Source of the DNA: an uncultured Collinsella sp.
GTDB taxonomy: Bacteria; Actinomycetota; Coriobacteriia; Coriobacteriales; Coriobacteriaceae
Direction: 5' to 3'
Assembly: GCA_937926755.1 (NCBI GenBank)
Contig: CALBBA010000135.1
Location: 1-28,148, forward strand
DNA: 28,148 nt
The translations under genes and the position numbers were made by a program. The notes under the pieces were generated by a model that did no database searches, was not told where the DNA came from, and worked only from the letters and a program-made list of their open reading frames with translations. Of this stretch, positions 13,580 through 20,904 are shown one piece after another (position 1 is the first letter of the stretch; each line of letters starts with the position of its first letter).

Positions 13580-15097
13580 TTAGTTGGTAGCCATCTTTTT
13601 TGCAGCCTGCTCTACGTAGTTGGCCATGTCGGCAACGTCGCAGACGTCTTCGAAGCGGACGGGCTTGGACTCGAGTTCGGCGAGTTGTGCCGGTGCGACC
13701 GTATTGGTGGCCTGCTCGAGCACGCGCATGGCCTCAAAGTCGTCCTCGGGAACGTTAAGGCCCAGGGCGTCGCAGCAGGCGCGCGGGAACTTGTAGGGGC
13801 TTGCGGTCGAAAGCAGCACGCGGGCCTTGGTGCCCTCGGCGGGGGCGACCTTTTCAAAGACGTGATAGCCGCAAGCGGTGTGCGGGTCGATCACATAGCC
13901 GTTTGCATCCCAGCAGTTCTTGATGGCAGCGCGGACCTCGTCCTCGCTGGCCCAACCGCAGCCAAAGACGCTCTGAATCTTTGCCAGCAGGTCGGCGGGA
14001 ACCTCGTAGCGACCCGTCTGGGCAAGCTGCTCCATAAGGCCGGCAACGAGCTCGCAGTCGCCATCGGACAGGAAGTACAGCATGCGCTCCAGGTTGGAGC
14101 TAATAAGGATGTCCATCGACGGCGAGATGGTCGTGAAGAACGGACGGTTGCGGTCGTAGACGCCGGTAGTCAGGAAGTCAGCGAGCACGTTGTTCTTGTC
14201 GCTCGCGACGATGAGCTTGGCGACGGGCAGACCCATGCGCTTGGCGTAGTAGCCGGCCAGAATATCGCCAAAGTTGCCGGTCGGCACGCAGAACTCCACG
14301 GCGTCGCCGGCCTCGATGGCGCCGGCGCGCAGCAGCTGCGCATAGGCGGCAAAGTAGTAGACGACCTGCGGCACCAGGCGGCCGACGTTGATGGAGTTGG
14401 CGCTCGAAAGCACCGTGCCGGCGGCCTCAAGACGCTCGGCCAGCTCCTTATCGGCAAAGATGCGCTTGACGGCACTCTGGGCGTCGTCGAAGTTGCCGCG
14501 GATGCCGCAGACGGCGACGTTACCGCCCTCCTGGGTGGACATCTGCAGGTTCTGGACGCGGCTGACCTTGCCCTCGGGATAAAAGACGGTGATGCCCGTG
14601 CCCGGAGCGTCGGCAAAACCGGCGAGCGCGGCCTTGCCCGTGTCGCCCGACGTGGCGGTGACGATCATGATGCGCTCGGCGCCGCCGTCCTTGGCGGAAG
14701 TGCGGGCCATCAGACGGGGGAGCATCTGCAGGGCGACATCCTTGAAGGCGCTTGTGGGGCCGCCAAAGAGCTCCATCACATAGGTCTGAGGGGCGTCAGC
14801 GCCCGGCGCTGTGTCGAGTTTGACGAGCGGCGTAACCTCTTCACTCGCGAACGTGCCGCGGTATGCCTCGTCGACACACGCCGAAATTTCTTCGGCCGTG
14901 TAATCATTCAGTAACATTCCCAACACATCTTGAGCGATTTCAAAGTACGATTTAGCTGCAAGCGAGCTGATATCGACCTGCTGGGTGCCGAGCTCGTCCG
15001 AGACAAACAAACCCCCGTCGGGAGCGATGCCGGTGCGGATTGCCACCTTACTTGAGCACGATAAAGTGCGTCCTCGTGTACTATGATAAGTTCCCAT
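13580..15097 (-). CDS. thrC: Threonine synthase
   Basis: A 505-residue PLP enzyme converting O-phosphohomoserine to threonine. The N-terminal segment YHSTRG and APDGGLFV are typical. The PLP-binding lysine is in GPTSAFKD (Lys119). TATSGDTGKA and PTGNFGD bind the phosphate and substrate. ATG 15097 is chosen because GAGGAGC lies about 9 nt upstream; a longer start at 15142 would add 15 residues unlike the family. It is divergent from lysC, sharing a 104-nt intergenic region, so the two may be co-regulated. No known riboswitch or leader-peptide attenuator was found there. Confidence 0.95.
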   Translation of the reverse strand: MGTYHSTRGRTLSCSSKVAIRTGIAPDGGLFVSDELGTQQVDISSLAAKSYFEIAQDVLGMLLNDYTAEEISACVDEAYRGTFASEEVTPLVKLDTAPGADAPQTYVMELFGGPTSAFKDVALQMLPRLMARTSAKDGGAERIMIVTATSGDTGKAALAGFADAPGTGITVFYPEGKVSRVQNLQMSTQEGGNVAVCGIRGNFDDAQSAVKRIFADKELAERLEAAGTVLSSANSINVGRLVPQVVYYFAAYAQLLRAGAIEAGDAVEFCVPTGNFGDILAGYYAKRMGLPVAKLIVASDKNNVLADFLTTGVYDRNRPFFTTISPSMDILISSNLERMLYFLSDGDCELVAGLMEQLAQTGRYEVPADLLAKIQSVFGCGWASEDEVRAAIKNCWDANGYVIDPHTACGYHVFEKVAPAEGTKARVLLSTASPYKFPRACCDALGLNVPEDDFEAMRVLEQATNTVAPAQLAELESKPVRFEDVCDVADMANYVEQAAKKMATN

Positions 15098-15201
15098 ATA
15101 ACACTGCTCCTCGGATGCCTTGGTCCCAATCGGTGAAACCATGGTATCAGAGCGCGCAAAATAGGTTCGCAGAGGCTTTTTAGAAAGGTAACCTCCAGCC
15201 C

Positions 15202-16590
15202 ATGATTAAGATTGCCAAGTTTGGCGGCTCGTCGGTCGCCGACGCCGAACACTTCAAAAAGATCAAGGCCATCGTCGACGCCGACCCTGCCCGCCGTTTT
15301 GTGGTGGTTTCCGCCTGCGGCCGCCGCTTTAAGGGCGACACCAAGGTGACCGACCTGCTCTATCTGGTCAATGCGCACGTTAAGTACCACGTGTCGTGCG
15401 AGGAGCTACTCGAGGACATCGGCCAGCGCTATTTTGATATCGCTGATGAGTTGGAGCTCACCTATCCCATCCGCGAGGAGTTCGCGGCCTTTGCCGAGCG
15501 CGCCCGCTCGGGCGGCTACTCCACCGAGGAGCTTGTGAGCCGCGGCGAGTACTTCACCGCTCGCCTGATGGCTGAGTACCTGGGCCTACCGTTCCTGGAC
15601 GCCGCGACGGTTGTGGCGTTCCATCACGACGGTACGCTCAGCATGAACCGCACCTCCGATCTGGTGCAGGAGTACGGCCAGCAGGGCGGCTTCGTTATGC
15701 CTGGCTTCTACGGCGCGACGCGCGAGGGCCAGATTAAGCTGCTGGATCGTGGCGGCGGCGATATCTCGGGCTCGATCCTGGCCAAGTGCTTGGGAGCCGA
15801 TCTGTACGAGAACTGGACCGACGTTTCGGGCTTCTATTCTGCTGATCCTCGCATTGTGCCCGAGGCTCAGCCCATCGCCCGCGTTACCTACGAGGAGCTG
15901 CGCGAGCTTTCGTACATGGGCGCGAGCGTCCTGCACGAGGAGGCTGTGTTCCCCGTGCGCGAGGCTGGTATTCCGCTGGTCATCAAGAACACCAATGCGC
16001 CGCAGGACCCCGGCACCATCATTAGCGAGACGGCTGATGAGGGCGAGGCGGAGCCCATCATTACCGGCGTGACCGGCAAGCGTGGCTTTGTCGCCATCAA
16101 CGTTGCCCGCGACCGCACCAAGCCCCGCGTTGGCTTTATGCGCCGTGCACTTTCGGTGTTCGAACGCTATGACGTTTCCGTCGAGCACATGCCCACCGGT
16201 GTCGACCGCTTTGGCGCTGTGGTGCAGGAGCAGGATGTGCACGACTCGCTGTACTCGCTTGTGGGCGACATTCAGCAGGAGGTCGAGCCGCTCGAGATCG
16301 AGGTTGTCGAGGGCTTGGCGCTCATCGCGACCGTCGGCCGTAACCTGCGCGGCCGCGCAGGTATCTCGGGCCACCTGTTTGGCATGCTTGGCCAGGCCGG
16401 CGTGAGCGTGCGCATGATTTCGCAGAGCTGCGACGAGATCAACATCATTATCGGTGTCGAGGAGAAGGACTTCGACCTGGCGATTCGGACCATTTACCGT
16501 GCCTTCTCCGACGAGAACGGCATTGTGAAGGTCTCCGATTTGGAGGCTCCCGCGCCGGTCGATCCCACCCTGGCCGCGCTCAAAAAGTAG
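15202..16590 (+). CDS. lysC: Aspartate kinase
   Basis: A 462-residue monofunctional aspartokinase, the entry step to lysine, threonine and methionine. The catalytic domain starts with KFGGSSVADAEHF (6-18), followed by the aspartate-binding SRGEYFTARLMA and LDRGGGDISGS. Two ACT domains fill about 300-450 (GFVAINVARDR and GLALIATVGRNL strands), implying feedback control by lysine and/or threonine. It is the longer, single-polypeptide aspartokinase type, not the alpha/beta overlapping type. GAAAGG lies 12 nt before ATG 15202, a rather long spacing. It is followed by a terminator and then asd with its own leader. Confidence 0.94.
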   Translation: MIKIAKFGGSSVADAEHFKKIKAIVDADPARRFVVVSACGRRFKGDTKVTDLLYLVNAHVKYHVSCEELLEDIGQRYFDIADELELTYPIREEFAAFAERARSGGYSTEELVSRGEYFTARLMAEYLGLPFLDAATVVAFHHDGTLSMNRTSDLVQEYGQQGGFVMPGFYGATREGQIKLLDRGGGDISGSILAKCLGADLYENWTDVSGFYSADPRIVPEAQPIARVTYEELRELSYMGASVLHEEAVFPVREAGIPLVIKNTNAPQDPGTIISETADEGEAEPIITGVTGKRGFVAINVARDRTKPRVGFMRRALSVFERYDVSVEHMPTGVDRFGAVVQEQDVHDSLYSLVGDIQQEVEPLEIEVVEGLALIATVGRNLRGRAGISGHLFGMLGQAGVSVRMISQSCDEINIIIGVEEKDFDLAIRTIYRAFSDENGIVKVSDLEAPAPVDPTLAALKK

Positions 16591-16600
16591 CGGCTGCTCG

Positions 16601-16689
16601 GTGGATTTTTGGGTCATGTCTCAAAAATCTACGGCGGGGCGTTTCGTTTCGGTTTCGTTTCGACGGGGCGGGTTTCGTGCCCGCCCCGT
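16601..16689 (+). terminator. Two consecutive hairpins after lysC
   Basis: First hairpin: GTGGATTTTTG (16601-16611) with CAAAAATCTAC (16622-16632), one wobble, 10 nt after the stop. Second: ACGGGGCGGG (16663-16672) with CCCGCCCCGT (16680-16689), perfect, followed by TCTTGT. The second resembles an intrinsic terminator. TATACA at about 16694-16699 could be the -10 of an asd promoter overlapping its 3' side. Confidence 0.55.
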
Positions 16690-16763
16690 TCTTGTATACA
16701 CTGGCAACAATAATCGGCCTGCTCGGCGTGCGGGCAAAAGCCACAACCTTTAAAGGGGGAAGC

Positions 16764-17789
16764 ATGAAACAGTACACGGTTGCTATTTTGGGCGCGACGG
16801 GAGCCGTGGGCACCCAGATGCTCGAGTGCCTTAACGAGCAGGAGTTCCCAGTCGGTAAGCTCAAGCTGCTGGCAAGTGCACGCTCCGCGGGCAAGACCGT
16901 TGAGTTCCGCGGCGAGCAGATCGTGATTGAGGAAGCTTGCCCCGAGGCCTTTGAGGGCTGCGACATCGTGCTCGGCGCTGCCGGCGACGATATCGCCAAG
17001 GAGCTGCTGCCTGAGGCCGTCAAGCGCGGCGCCGTCGTGGTCGACAACAGCCATGCCTTCCGCATGGATCCCGAGGTGCCGCTGGTCGTGCCCGAGATCA
17101 ATGCCGACGATATCAAGTGGCATCACGGCCTTATTGCCAACCCCAACTGCGCGACCATCATCGGCCTGGTTCCCACGTGGCCGCTGCACCAGCTCGCCGG
17201 CGTGAAGCGCATGATCGTCTCGACGTATCAGGCGGCTTCGGGTGCCGGCGCTCCCGGTATGGCCGAGCTCGAGGCTCAGCTGGCCGCCCTGGGCCGCGGC
17301 GAGGAGATTCCCGAGCCGTGCGCGTTTGCCGCCCAGCTGGCGAGCAACCTGATTCCGCAGATTGGCGGCGTCAAGGAGGAGGGCTTTACCTCCGAGGAGA
17401 TGAAGCTGCAAAACGAGGGCCGCAAGATCATGCATCTGCCCGAGCTGCGCGTGAACTGCACCTGTGTGCGCGTGCCCGTGCTGCGTTCGCACTCCGAGAG
17501 CATTACGCTCGAGTTCGAGCGTGACATTACGGTTGACGAGGCCCGTGCTGCGCTGGCTGCCGCTCCGGGCGTGAAGCTGGTTGACGACATGAGCGCCGAG
17601 GATGCGCACGATCGCTTCCCCATGCCGATGGATACGTCCGACCAGGACCTGATCTGGGTCGGCCGTGTGCGCCGCGATATCTCGAACCCCGAGGCTGCGC
17701 GCGGCATCACTTTCTGGTGCTGCGGCGACCAAATCCGTAAGGGCGCGGCAACCAACGCCGTCCAGATCGCTAAGCTGCTCTGCGAGTAG
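16764..17789 (+). CDS. asd: Aspartate-semialdehyde dehydrogenase
   Basis: A 341-residue NADPH-dependent enzyme reducing aspartyl phosphate, the product of LysC, to the semialdehyde. Motifs are the nucleotide-binding GATGAVGTQML at 10-20, the DNSHAFRM segment, the catalytic cysteine in NPNCATI (Cys129) and the substrate-binding STYQAASGAG. ATG 16764 follows AAAGGGGGA with ideal spacing; an upstream in-frame start at 16677 lies inside the terminator hairpin region and is rejected. It lies 173 nt after lysC on the same strand. A compound palindrome begins 14 nt after its stop. Confidence 0.96.
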   Translation: MKQYTVAILGATGAVGTQMLECLNEQEFPVGKLKLLASARSAGKTVEFRGEQIVIEEACPEAFEGCDIVLGAAGDDIAKELLPEAVKRGAVVVDNSHAFRMDPEVPLVVPEINADDIKWHHGLIANPNCATIIGLVPTWPLHQLAGVKRMIVSTYQAASGAGAPGMAELEAQLAALGRGEEIPEPCAFAAQLASNLIPQIGGVKEEGFTSEEMKLQNEGRKIMHLPELRVNCTCVRVPVLRSHSESITLEFERDITVDEARAALAAAPGVKLVDDMSAEDAHDRFPMPMDTSDQDLIWVGRVRRDISNPEAARGITFWCCGDQIRKGAATNAVQIAKLLCE

Positions 17790-17802
17790 TGTGACCTGTC
17801 CG

Positions 17803-17930
17803 GCGGGGGCCGGGCTTGGTTTTCAGAACGTCCTCGACCATGTGTGGCGCCTTGTCCTGCTCCTTCGGAGCCGCGGACAAGGCGCCACACTGGTCTGCGG
17901 AGTGTTCTGAAAACTGAGCCCGGCCCCCGC
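17803..17930 (+). repeat. Compound palindrome C, at the asd 3' end
   Basis: Outer arms 17803-17829 and 17904-17930 pair over 27 bp with two G-U wobbles. Inner arms 17842-17857 and 17875-17890 pair perfectly over 16 bp, and the loop contains GCTCC-TTC-GGAGC. The joints read CGTCCTCGACCATG (17829-17842) and CTGCGGA (17895-17901). Relative to asd the order of parts is the same as for palindrome A relative to thrB, while the arm sequences are unrelated. Confidence 0.85.
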
Positions 17931-18030
17931 CTGCGGTGACGCTGCTGCGAGCGGTCTGCGATGGGGCCGTTGTTGGTTGGGGCCGCTGGGCTGATGTGGG
18001 GGGGACGTGGCTGTTGCGGGCCCTGGTTCC

Positions 18031-18168
18031 GGCGGCGGCCCCGGCGCTTTGCGCCTGCCGCCTTGGGGGGACTGTGGGGTGCGGCCGGCAGCTGCGGCGC
18101 GTTGCGCCTGCTGCCTGGGGTGACTGCGGGGCCGTGACGGCAGCCGCGGCGCTGTCGCGCCTGCTGCC
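18031..18168 (+). repeat. Three tandem hairpin repeats (about 52-56 bp period)
   Basis: Copies at 18031-18062, 18087-18115 and 18139-18168 each form an outer 6-bp stem and an inner GGCGC/GCGCC stem. The outer stem is GGCAGC/GCTGCC in copies 2 and 3 and GGCGGC/GCCGCC in copy 1, a compensatory base-pair change. Each copy is followed by a G-rich spacer (CTGGGGTGACTGCGGGG-like). No gene is credible between 17931 and 18538. Confidence 0.65.
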
Positions 18169-18169
18169 T

Positions 18170-18200
18170 GGGGCGACTTTGGGGTTGGGGTGAATCGGGG
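18170..18200 (+). other. G-quadruplex motif abutting the inverted-repeat element
   Basis: Four runs of exactly four Gs (18170-18173, 18181-18184, 18187-18190, 18197-18200) are separated by 7, 2 and 6 nt. The last G is immediately followed by the first base of the terminal inverted repeat at 18201. Confidence 0.55.
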
Positions 18201-18372
18201 TCTAATACTTTGCCGAGAAGTGAACGACCTTATTTGGACCCCCGAAGCATTGACATTTTTTGACCGCTATTTCCTGCGGTTTTGCTGCGCGAATCCTGCG
18301 GTTTTATGGTCTAAAGGTGTGGATGCTCCGGGGCTTCGTTTTTACTCGTTCACTTCTCGGGAAAGTATTAGA
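18201..18372. mobile_element. MITE-like element with 27-bp terminal inverted repeats
   Basis: Ends 18201-18227 and 18346-18372 (starting TCTAATACTTT and CGAGAAGTGAACGA on the left) are complementary over 27 bp with a single mismatch. The 172-bp unit has no coding capacity and contains a short internal direct repeat (TCCTGCGGTTTT, twice). There is no obvious target-site duplication. It resembles a miniature inverted-repeat transposable element or a dispersed palindromic unit. An ORF running across it (18190-18591) is a chance reading. Confidence 0.6.
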
Positions 18373-18538
18373 GCTCAGCTGATAGAGGTACCGCTCTGGC
18401 GTCGATGCCCCGCGTCTTCTTCGCTTGATTGGGGAAAACAGCCTCGCTTAAGCAATTGCGAGCCCGCCCAGACGTATCTGCGGGGTTGTCTGCACAATTC
18501 GCGGTATTATGTTTGCGAAGTTTTGAAAGGAGCCGCTG

Positions 18539-19117
18539 GTGGTCACGACGACGTTTGCTTCGCCTTTGGGCGAGATTTTGCTTGCCGCTGATGGCCGTGG
18601 TTTGACAGGGCTTTGGTTTGAGGGACAGGAGCACTTTGGCTCTACGCTTCTCAAAGAAGATGCAGAGCATGTTGAAGGTACCGATGCGGTTTCCGGTATT
18701 GGTGGCATGTCTTCGGCGAATCCGGCCCATGGTGCGGCTTCTTCGGTGCTTGAGCGTTCTTGGGCTTGGCTGAATGCTTATTTTGCAGGGCAGGAGCCTC
18801 GGTATACGCCGCCGTTACATATGATCGGTACGGCGTTTCAGCGTGAAGTTTGGTACGAGCTGCTTTCTATTCCGCGTGGCGAGGTCGCCACGTATGGCGA
18901 GATTGCCCAGCGTGTTGCGGCTCGACATCGTGTACCGGGAAACGAGGACCCCGTTGTGTCTCCTCGTGCGGGGGGGGCTGCGGTCGCGCGTAATCCCATT
19001 TCGATTATCGTGCCGTGCCATCGCGTGGTTGCCGCCGACGGATCGCTCAACGGATATGCCGGCGGACTTGATCGCAAAGAGTGGCTGCTTCGGCTCGAGG
19101 GCGCGTACGAGGAATAA
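18539..19117 (+). CDS. ogt: Methylated-DNA--protein-cysteine methyltransferase
   Basis: A 192-residue suicide enzyme that removes alkyl groups from O6-alkylguanine. The acceptor cysteine is in IIVPCHRVV (Cys160), preceded by the DNA-binding helix region (TAFQREVWYELLSIPRGEVATYGEIAQ) and followed by the GYAGGLDRKEWLLRLE end. An insert of about 20 residues (VPGNEDPVVSPRAGGAA) between the helix and the active site is longer than in E. coli Ogt. The start is GTG 18539, with AAAGGAG 6-10 nt upstream. A weak promoter (TTGTCT with TATGTT) may lie at 18486-18513. It stands alone between repeats. Confidence 0.92.
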   Translation: MVTTTFASPLGEILLAADGRGLTGLWFEGQEHFGSTLLKEDAEHVEGTDAVSGIGGMSSANPAHGAASSVLERSWAWLNAYFAGQEPRYTPPLHMIGTAFQREVWYELLSIPRGEVATYGEIAQRVAARHRVPGNEDPVVSPRAGGAAVARNPISIIVPCHRVVAADGSLNGYAGGLDRKEWLLRLEGAYEE

Positions 19118-19157
19118 CGTTCGAGCACTTTGCATAGCCAAGACGCCGTGAAAGAAC

Positions 19158-19234
19158 GGGATGCGCTTTCCGAATGGCGTCCCAAACGGAAACCGTGTCC
19201 CGGAATACAGCCTTAGAGTGGGATGCCGTTTCCG
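19158..19234. repeat. Three diverged copies of a 15-nt motif
   Basis: GGGATGCGCTTTCCG (19158-19172), the inverse of GGGACACGGTTTCCG (19187-19201) and GGGATGCCGTTTCCG (19220-19234) alternate in orientation between ogt and the ClC fragment. Function is unknown; neighbouring copies could pair with each other. Confidence 0.35.
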
Positions 19235-19261
19235 GTTGAGACCACTTGCTTGGACATCTTT

Positions 19262-19480
19262 CTACGCCCGCTTCTGCAGGGCATAGATCGACTTATCCAT
19301 GTTGAACAGGTAAGCCGCGACGCAGACGATGAAGAATGCCGGCAGATTACCGAAACCGAAGACTTCGCAGCCAATCAGGATGGGTGCGAGCAGCGTATTG
19401 GTGGCGCTGCCAAAGACGGCTGCGTAGCCCAGCGCGGCGCAAAGCGCGATGGACATGCCGAGTTGAGCCTCGTTATGGCG
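19262..19480 (-). pseudogene. C-terminal fragment of a ClC-type chloride channel
   Basis: The minus-strand frame ending at 19262 encodes the end of a ClC-family transporter: CAALGYAAVFGSATNTLLAP, CEVFGFGNLPAFFIVCVAAYLF, then NMDKSIYALQKR. The GYAAVFGSATNT block corresponds to the conserved late selectivity-filter/dimer region of ClC proteins. Only about 65-70 residues remain, with similarity starting near EAQLGM at about 19475. Upstream of that point the same DNA encodes an Abi_2 protein in another frame, so about 350 residues of the channel are missing. It is a remnant and not expected to be functional. Confidence 0.65.
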
Positions 19481-19824
19481 ACATCTGGGTAACAGAAAGG
19501 CCCGCGTTCCTCAGAGGCAAGATAGGCAATTCTGCTTCTGAGGTAGATCTCAATTCTGCCGACCGCATCAAACATTAACTGCCGGAGGGCTCGGTCAAAT
19601 TCATACGTGTAGATGATGGTTTCGAATGTTGTGCCTTCGCGAAAGATGGTAATCCCGGACTTGCATTTGGTTTTGTAGGGAAACCAGTAGGCCGACAGTC
19701 TGTAGTGGCCGACTTCGACCAAAGCTCGCTCGAGTTCGCTTTGATCAGAGCACTTAAGACCCCTGTATTCTGTCAATAGTGCTATTTGTTCGTTGACGGA
19801 TATCCGCGACTTCCGGTATTTCAT
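19375..19824 (-). pseudogene. 3'-truncated Abi_2 (AbiD/F-type) abortive-infection gene
   Basis: The first 118 or so residues match the Abi_2 family: SVNEQIALLTEYRGL, GHYRLSAYWFPYKT, TYEFDRALRQLMFDA and RIEIYLRSRIAYLA. The family is usually near 300 residues. After ERGPFCYPD (about 19485) the reading frame runs out of frame through the ClC remnant until a stop at 19375. The start is intact, with AAGAGG before ATG 19824. I infer a deletion or recombination that joined the Abi_2 5' half to a ClC 3' end, leaving a 149-residue chimera. Family members protect against phage by killing infected cells; whether this truncated version still acts is doubtful. Confidence 0.7.
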
Positions 19825-19840
19825 TTAAGCCTCTTGATAG

Positions 19841-19882
19841 AAAAAGAGCTGGAGTTGCGCATCGTTGAGAGGCTTTCCAGCT
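19841..19882 (-). terminator. Hairpin plus U-tract in front of the Abi_2 gene
   Basis: On the minus strand AGCTGGA (19882-19876) pairs with TCCAGCT (19853-19847) and is followed by CTTTTTCT. It could terminate the GyrI-like gene upstream. It also lies downstream of a candidate Abi_2 promoter (19896-19922), so it might act as an attenuator in that leader. Confidence 0.5.
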
Positions 19883-19895
19883 TTAGCAAAACAAA

Positions 19896-19922
19896 CTTAT
19901 AAGATGCGACGGGCCGCGTCAA
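19896..19922 (-). promoter_or_regulatory. Candidate promoter of the Abi_2 gene
   Basis: TTGACG (plus-strand 19917-19922) and TATAAG (19896-19901) each match consensus at five of six positions, but the 15-bp spacing is short. Transcription would start about 60 nt before the Abi_2 start codon. Confidence 0.35.
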
Positions 19923-19995
19923 GATAATTACCGGACGGCCTAGGAGGCGGCTGGTTGGCTGGCTTAAAACCTAGCGCGTGAGATGACGCTCCACG

Positions 19996-20634
19996 CTATT
20001 CAGCGCGCTTGATAGGATGACGAACCACAGTCTTAAGTTTCTCCGGTGCACATTTGCGTGGATCGGAGAGATAGATTTCGTGATGGAAACGGGTGTCTGA
20101 GAAGTCGGGGACATAGCCCTGCTCGGTCGTGTATTCATTCATAGCGCCTACGGTCGCCGGTTCGTTGTCGTAGGGCCCGGTGTGCATGCATTGAACGCAG
20201 AGGCCCTCGTCAACTTTAAGCAGCTCGACGGCAGAAAAGTTAAGTTTCTTTTTGGTCGTGGCTTCCGCGACTGCCCAGTCAAAGTCATCTCGGGTGACGA
20301 AATCGGGCAGGCGAATGCACGAGATAAAGTTGAAATCGTCCTTGCGTACATAATCGATGTCGCCGCTCGGGGAGTCTTGCCACCAGAAACCCTCGAGCGG
20401 CGGTACCACAAAGTCGAAATAGCCCTTGATACTCCTTGAGCCTTTCTTCGACATCTTGACGGTATAGGCGATGCCGTAAAGCAGCGGCAGGGCGTTTTGA
20501 TACTCGCCACCTTCGGTATTTGGGTCGCCCTTTCCGCGAACGGCAACGTAGCTCATAGGCGGGACAGTTATGATACTCGGCTTGCTTGCAGGTCTGTAGA
20601 GCTCTTTGCATTCCTTCTTAAAGTCGAACGCCAT
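19996..20634 (-). CDS. GyrI-like small-molecule-binding domain protein
   Basis: A 212-residue soluble protein of the GyrI-like (SOUL/BacR effector-binding) superfamily: ITVPPMSYVAVRGKGDPN (22-39), KGYFDFVVPPLEGFWW, and the C-terminal CMHTGPYDNEPATV and RFHHEIYLSDPRK. There is no DNA-binding domain; such stand-alone proteins bind hydrophobic or cationic compounds and some hydrolyse or sequester them. AAGGCGG lies just before ATG 20634. A perfect 14-bp dyad lies about 57 nt upstream in its promoter region. It is divergent from the ABC transporter operon at 20905. A role in drug or toxicant tolerance is plausible but only inferred. Confidence 0.75.
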   Translation of the reverse strand: MAFDFKKECKELYRPASKPSIITVPPMSYVAVRGKGDPNTEGGEYQNALPLLYGIAYTVKMSKKGSRSIKGYFDFVVPPLEGFWWQDSPSGDIDYVRKDDFNFISCIRLPDFVTRDDFDWAVAEATTKKKLNFSAVELLKVDEGLCVQCMHTGPYDNEPATVGAMNEYTTEQGYVPDFSDTRFHHEIYLSDPRKCAPEKLKTVVRHPIKRAE

Positions 20635-20690
20635 GTTGGCCGCCTTTCTGCGTATTGGCCTGCTTAGATAACGGAATCATATCATAGAAA

Positions 20691-20704
20691 CGAACAGTTG
20701 TTCG
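20691..20704 (-). promoter_or_regulatory. Candidate operator of the GyrI-like gene
   Basis: CGAACAGTTGTTCG is a perfect dyad (CGAACA-2 nt-TGTTCG). On the minus strand it lies 9 nt upstream of TATGAT, a good -10 box, in the spacer where a repressor would block transcription. No regulator gene is adjacent. Confidence 0.5.
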
Positions 20705-20904
20705 AATGATTTTGCTGACAGATAGAGATGCGTGCGTTGTGTTTGGCGGTCGGCCTGACCCCGTCGATGATTTCTCTGCCTTCCCGGCGCTTGCCTGCGC
20801 TCCCCGTTTCCCCATATAAAACCTACCAAAATAAACCTGCCCCTTTTTGGTCGGTGCGAAATGGGTAATACTAAGGAGTTATCCGACCAGATGGGAATTA
20901 ATCG

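Noticed and set aside
13406..14914. 502-residue plus-strand ORF opposite thrC
   Set aside because: It is antisense to threonine synthase, whose motifs are complete. High-GC codon structure creates long empty frames on the opposite strand; the translation has no recognisable domain and no ribosome-binding site.
15098..15201. Lysine riboswitch or leader peptide between thrC and lysC
   Set aside because: At 104 nt the gap is too short for a lysine riboswitch, and no Thr/Lys-rich leader ORF or attenuator pair was seen.
18031..18168. Tandem repeats considered as a CRISPR array
   Set aside because: Only three copies, diverged, and the spacers are G-rich and similar to each other instead of unique. 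No cas genes are present.
18190..18591. 133-residue ORF across the inverted-repeat element
   Set aside because: It crosses both terminal repeats and runs into ogt in another frame; no ribosome-binding site or domain.
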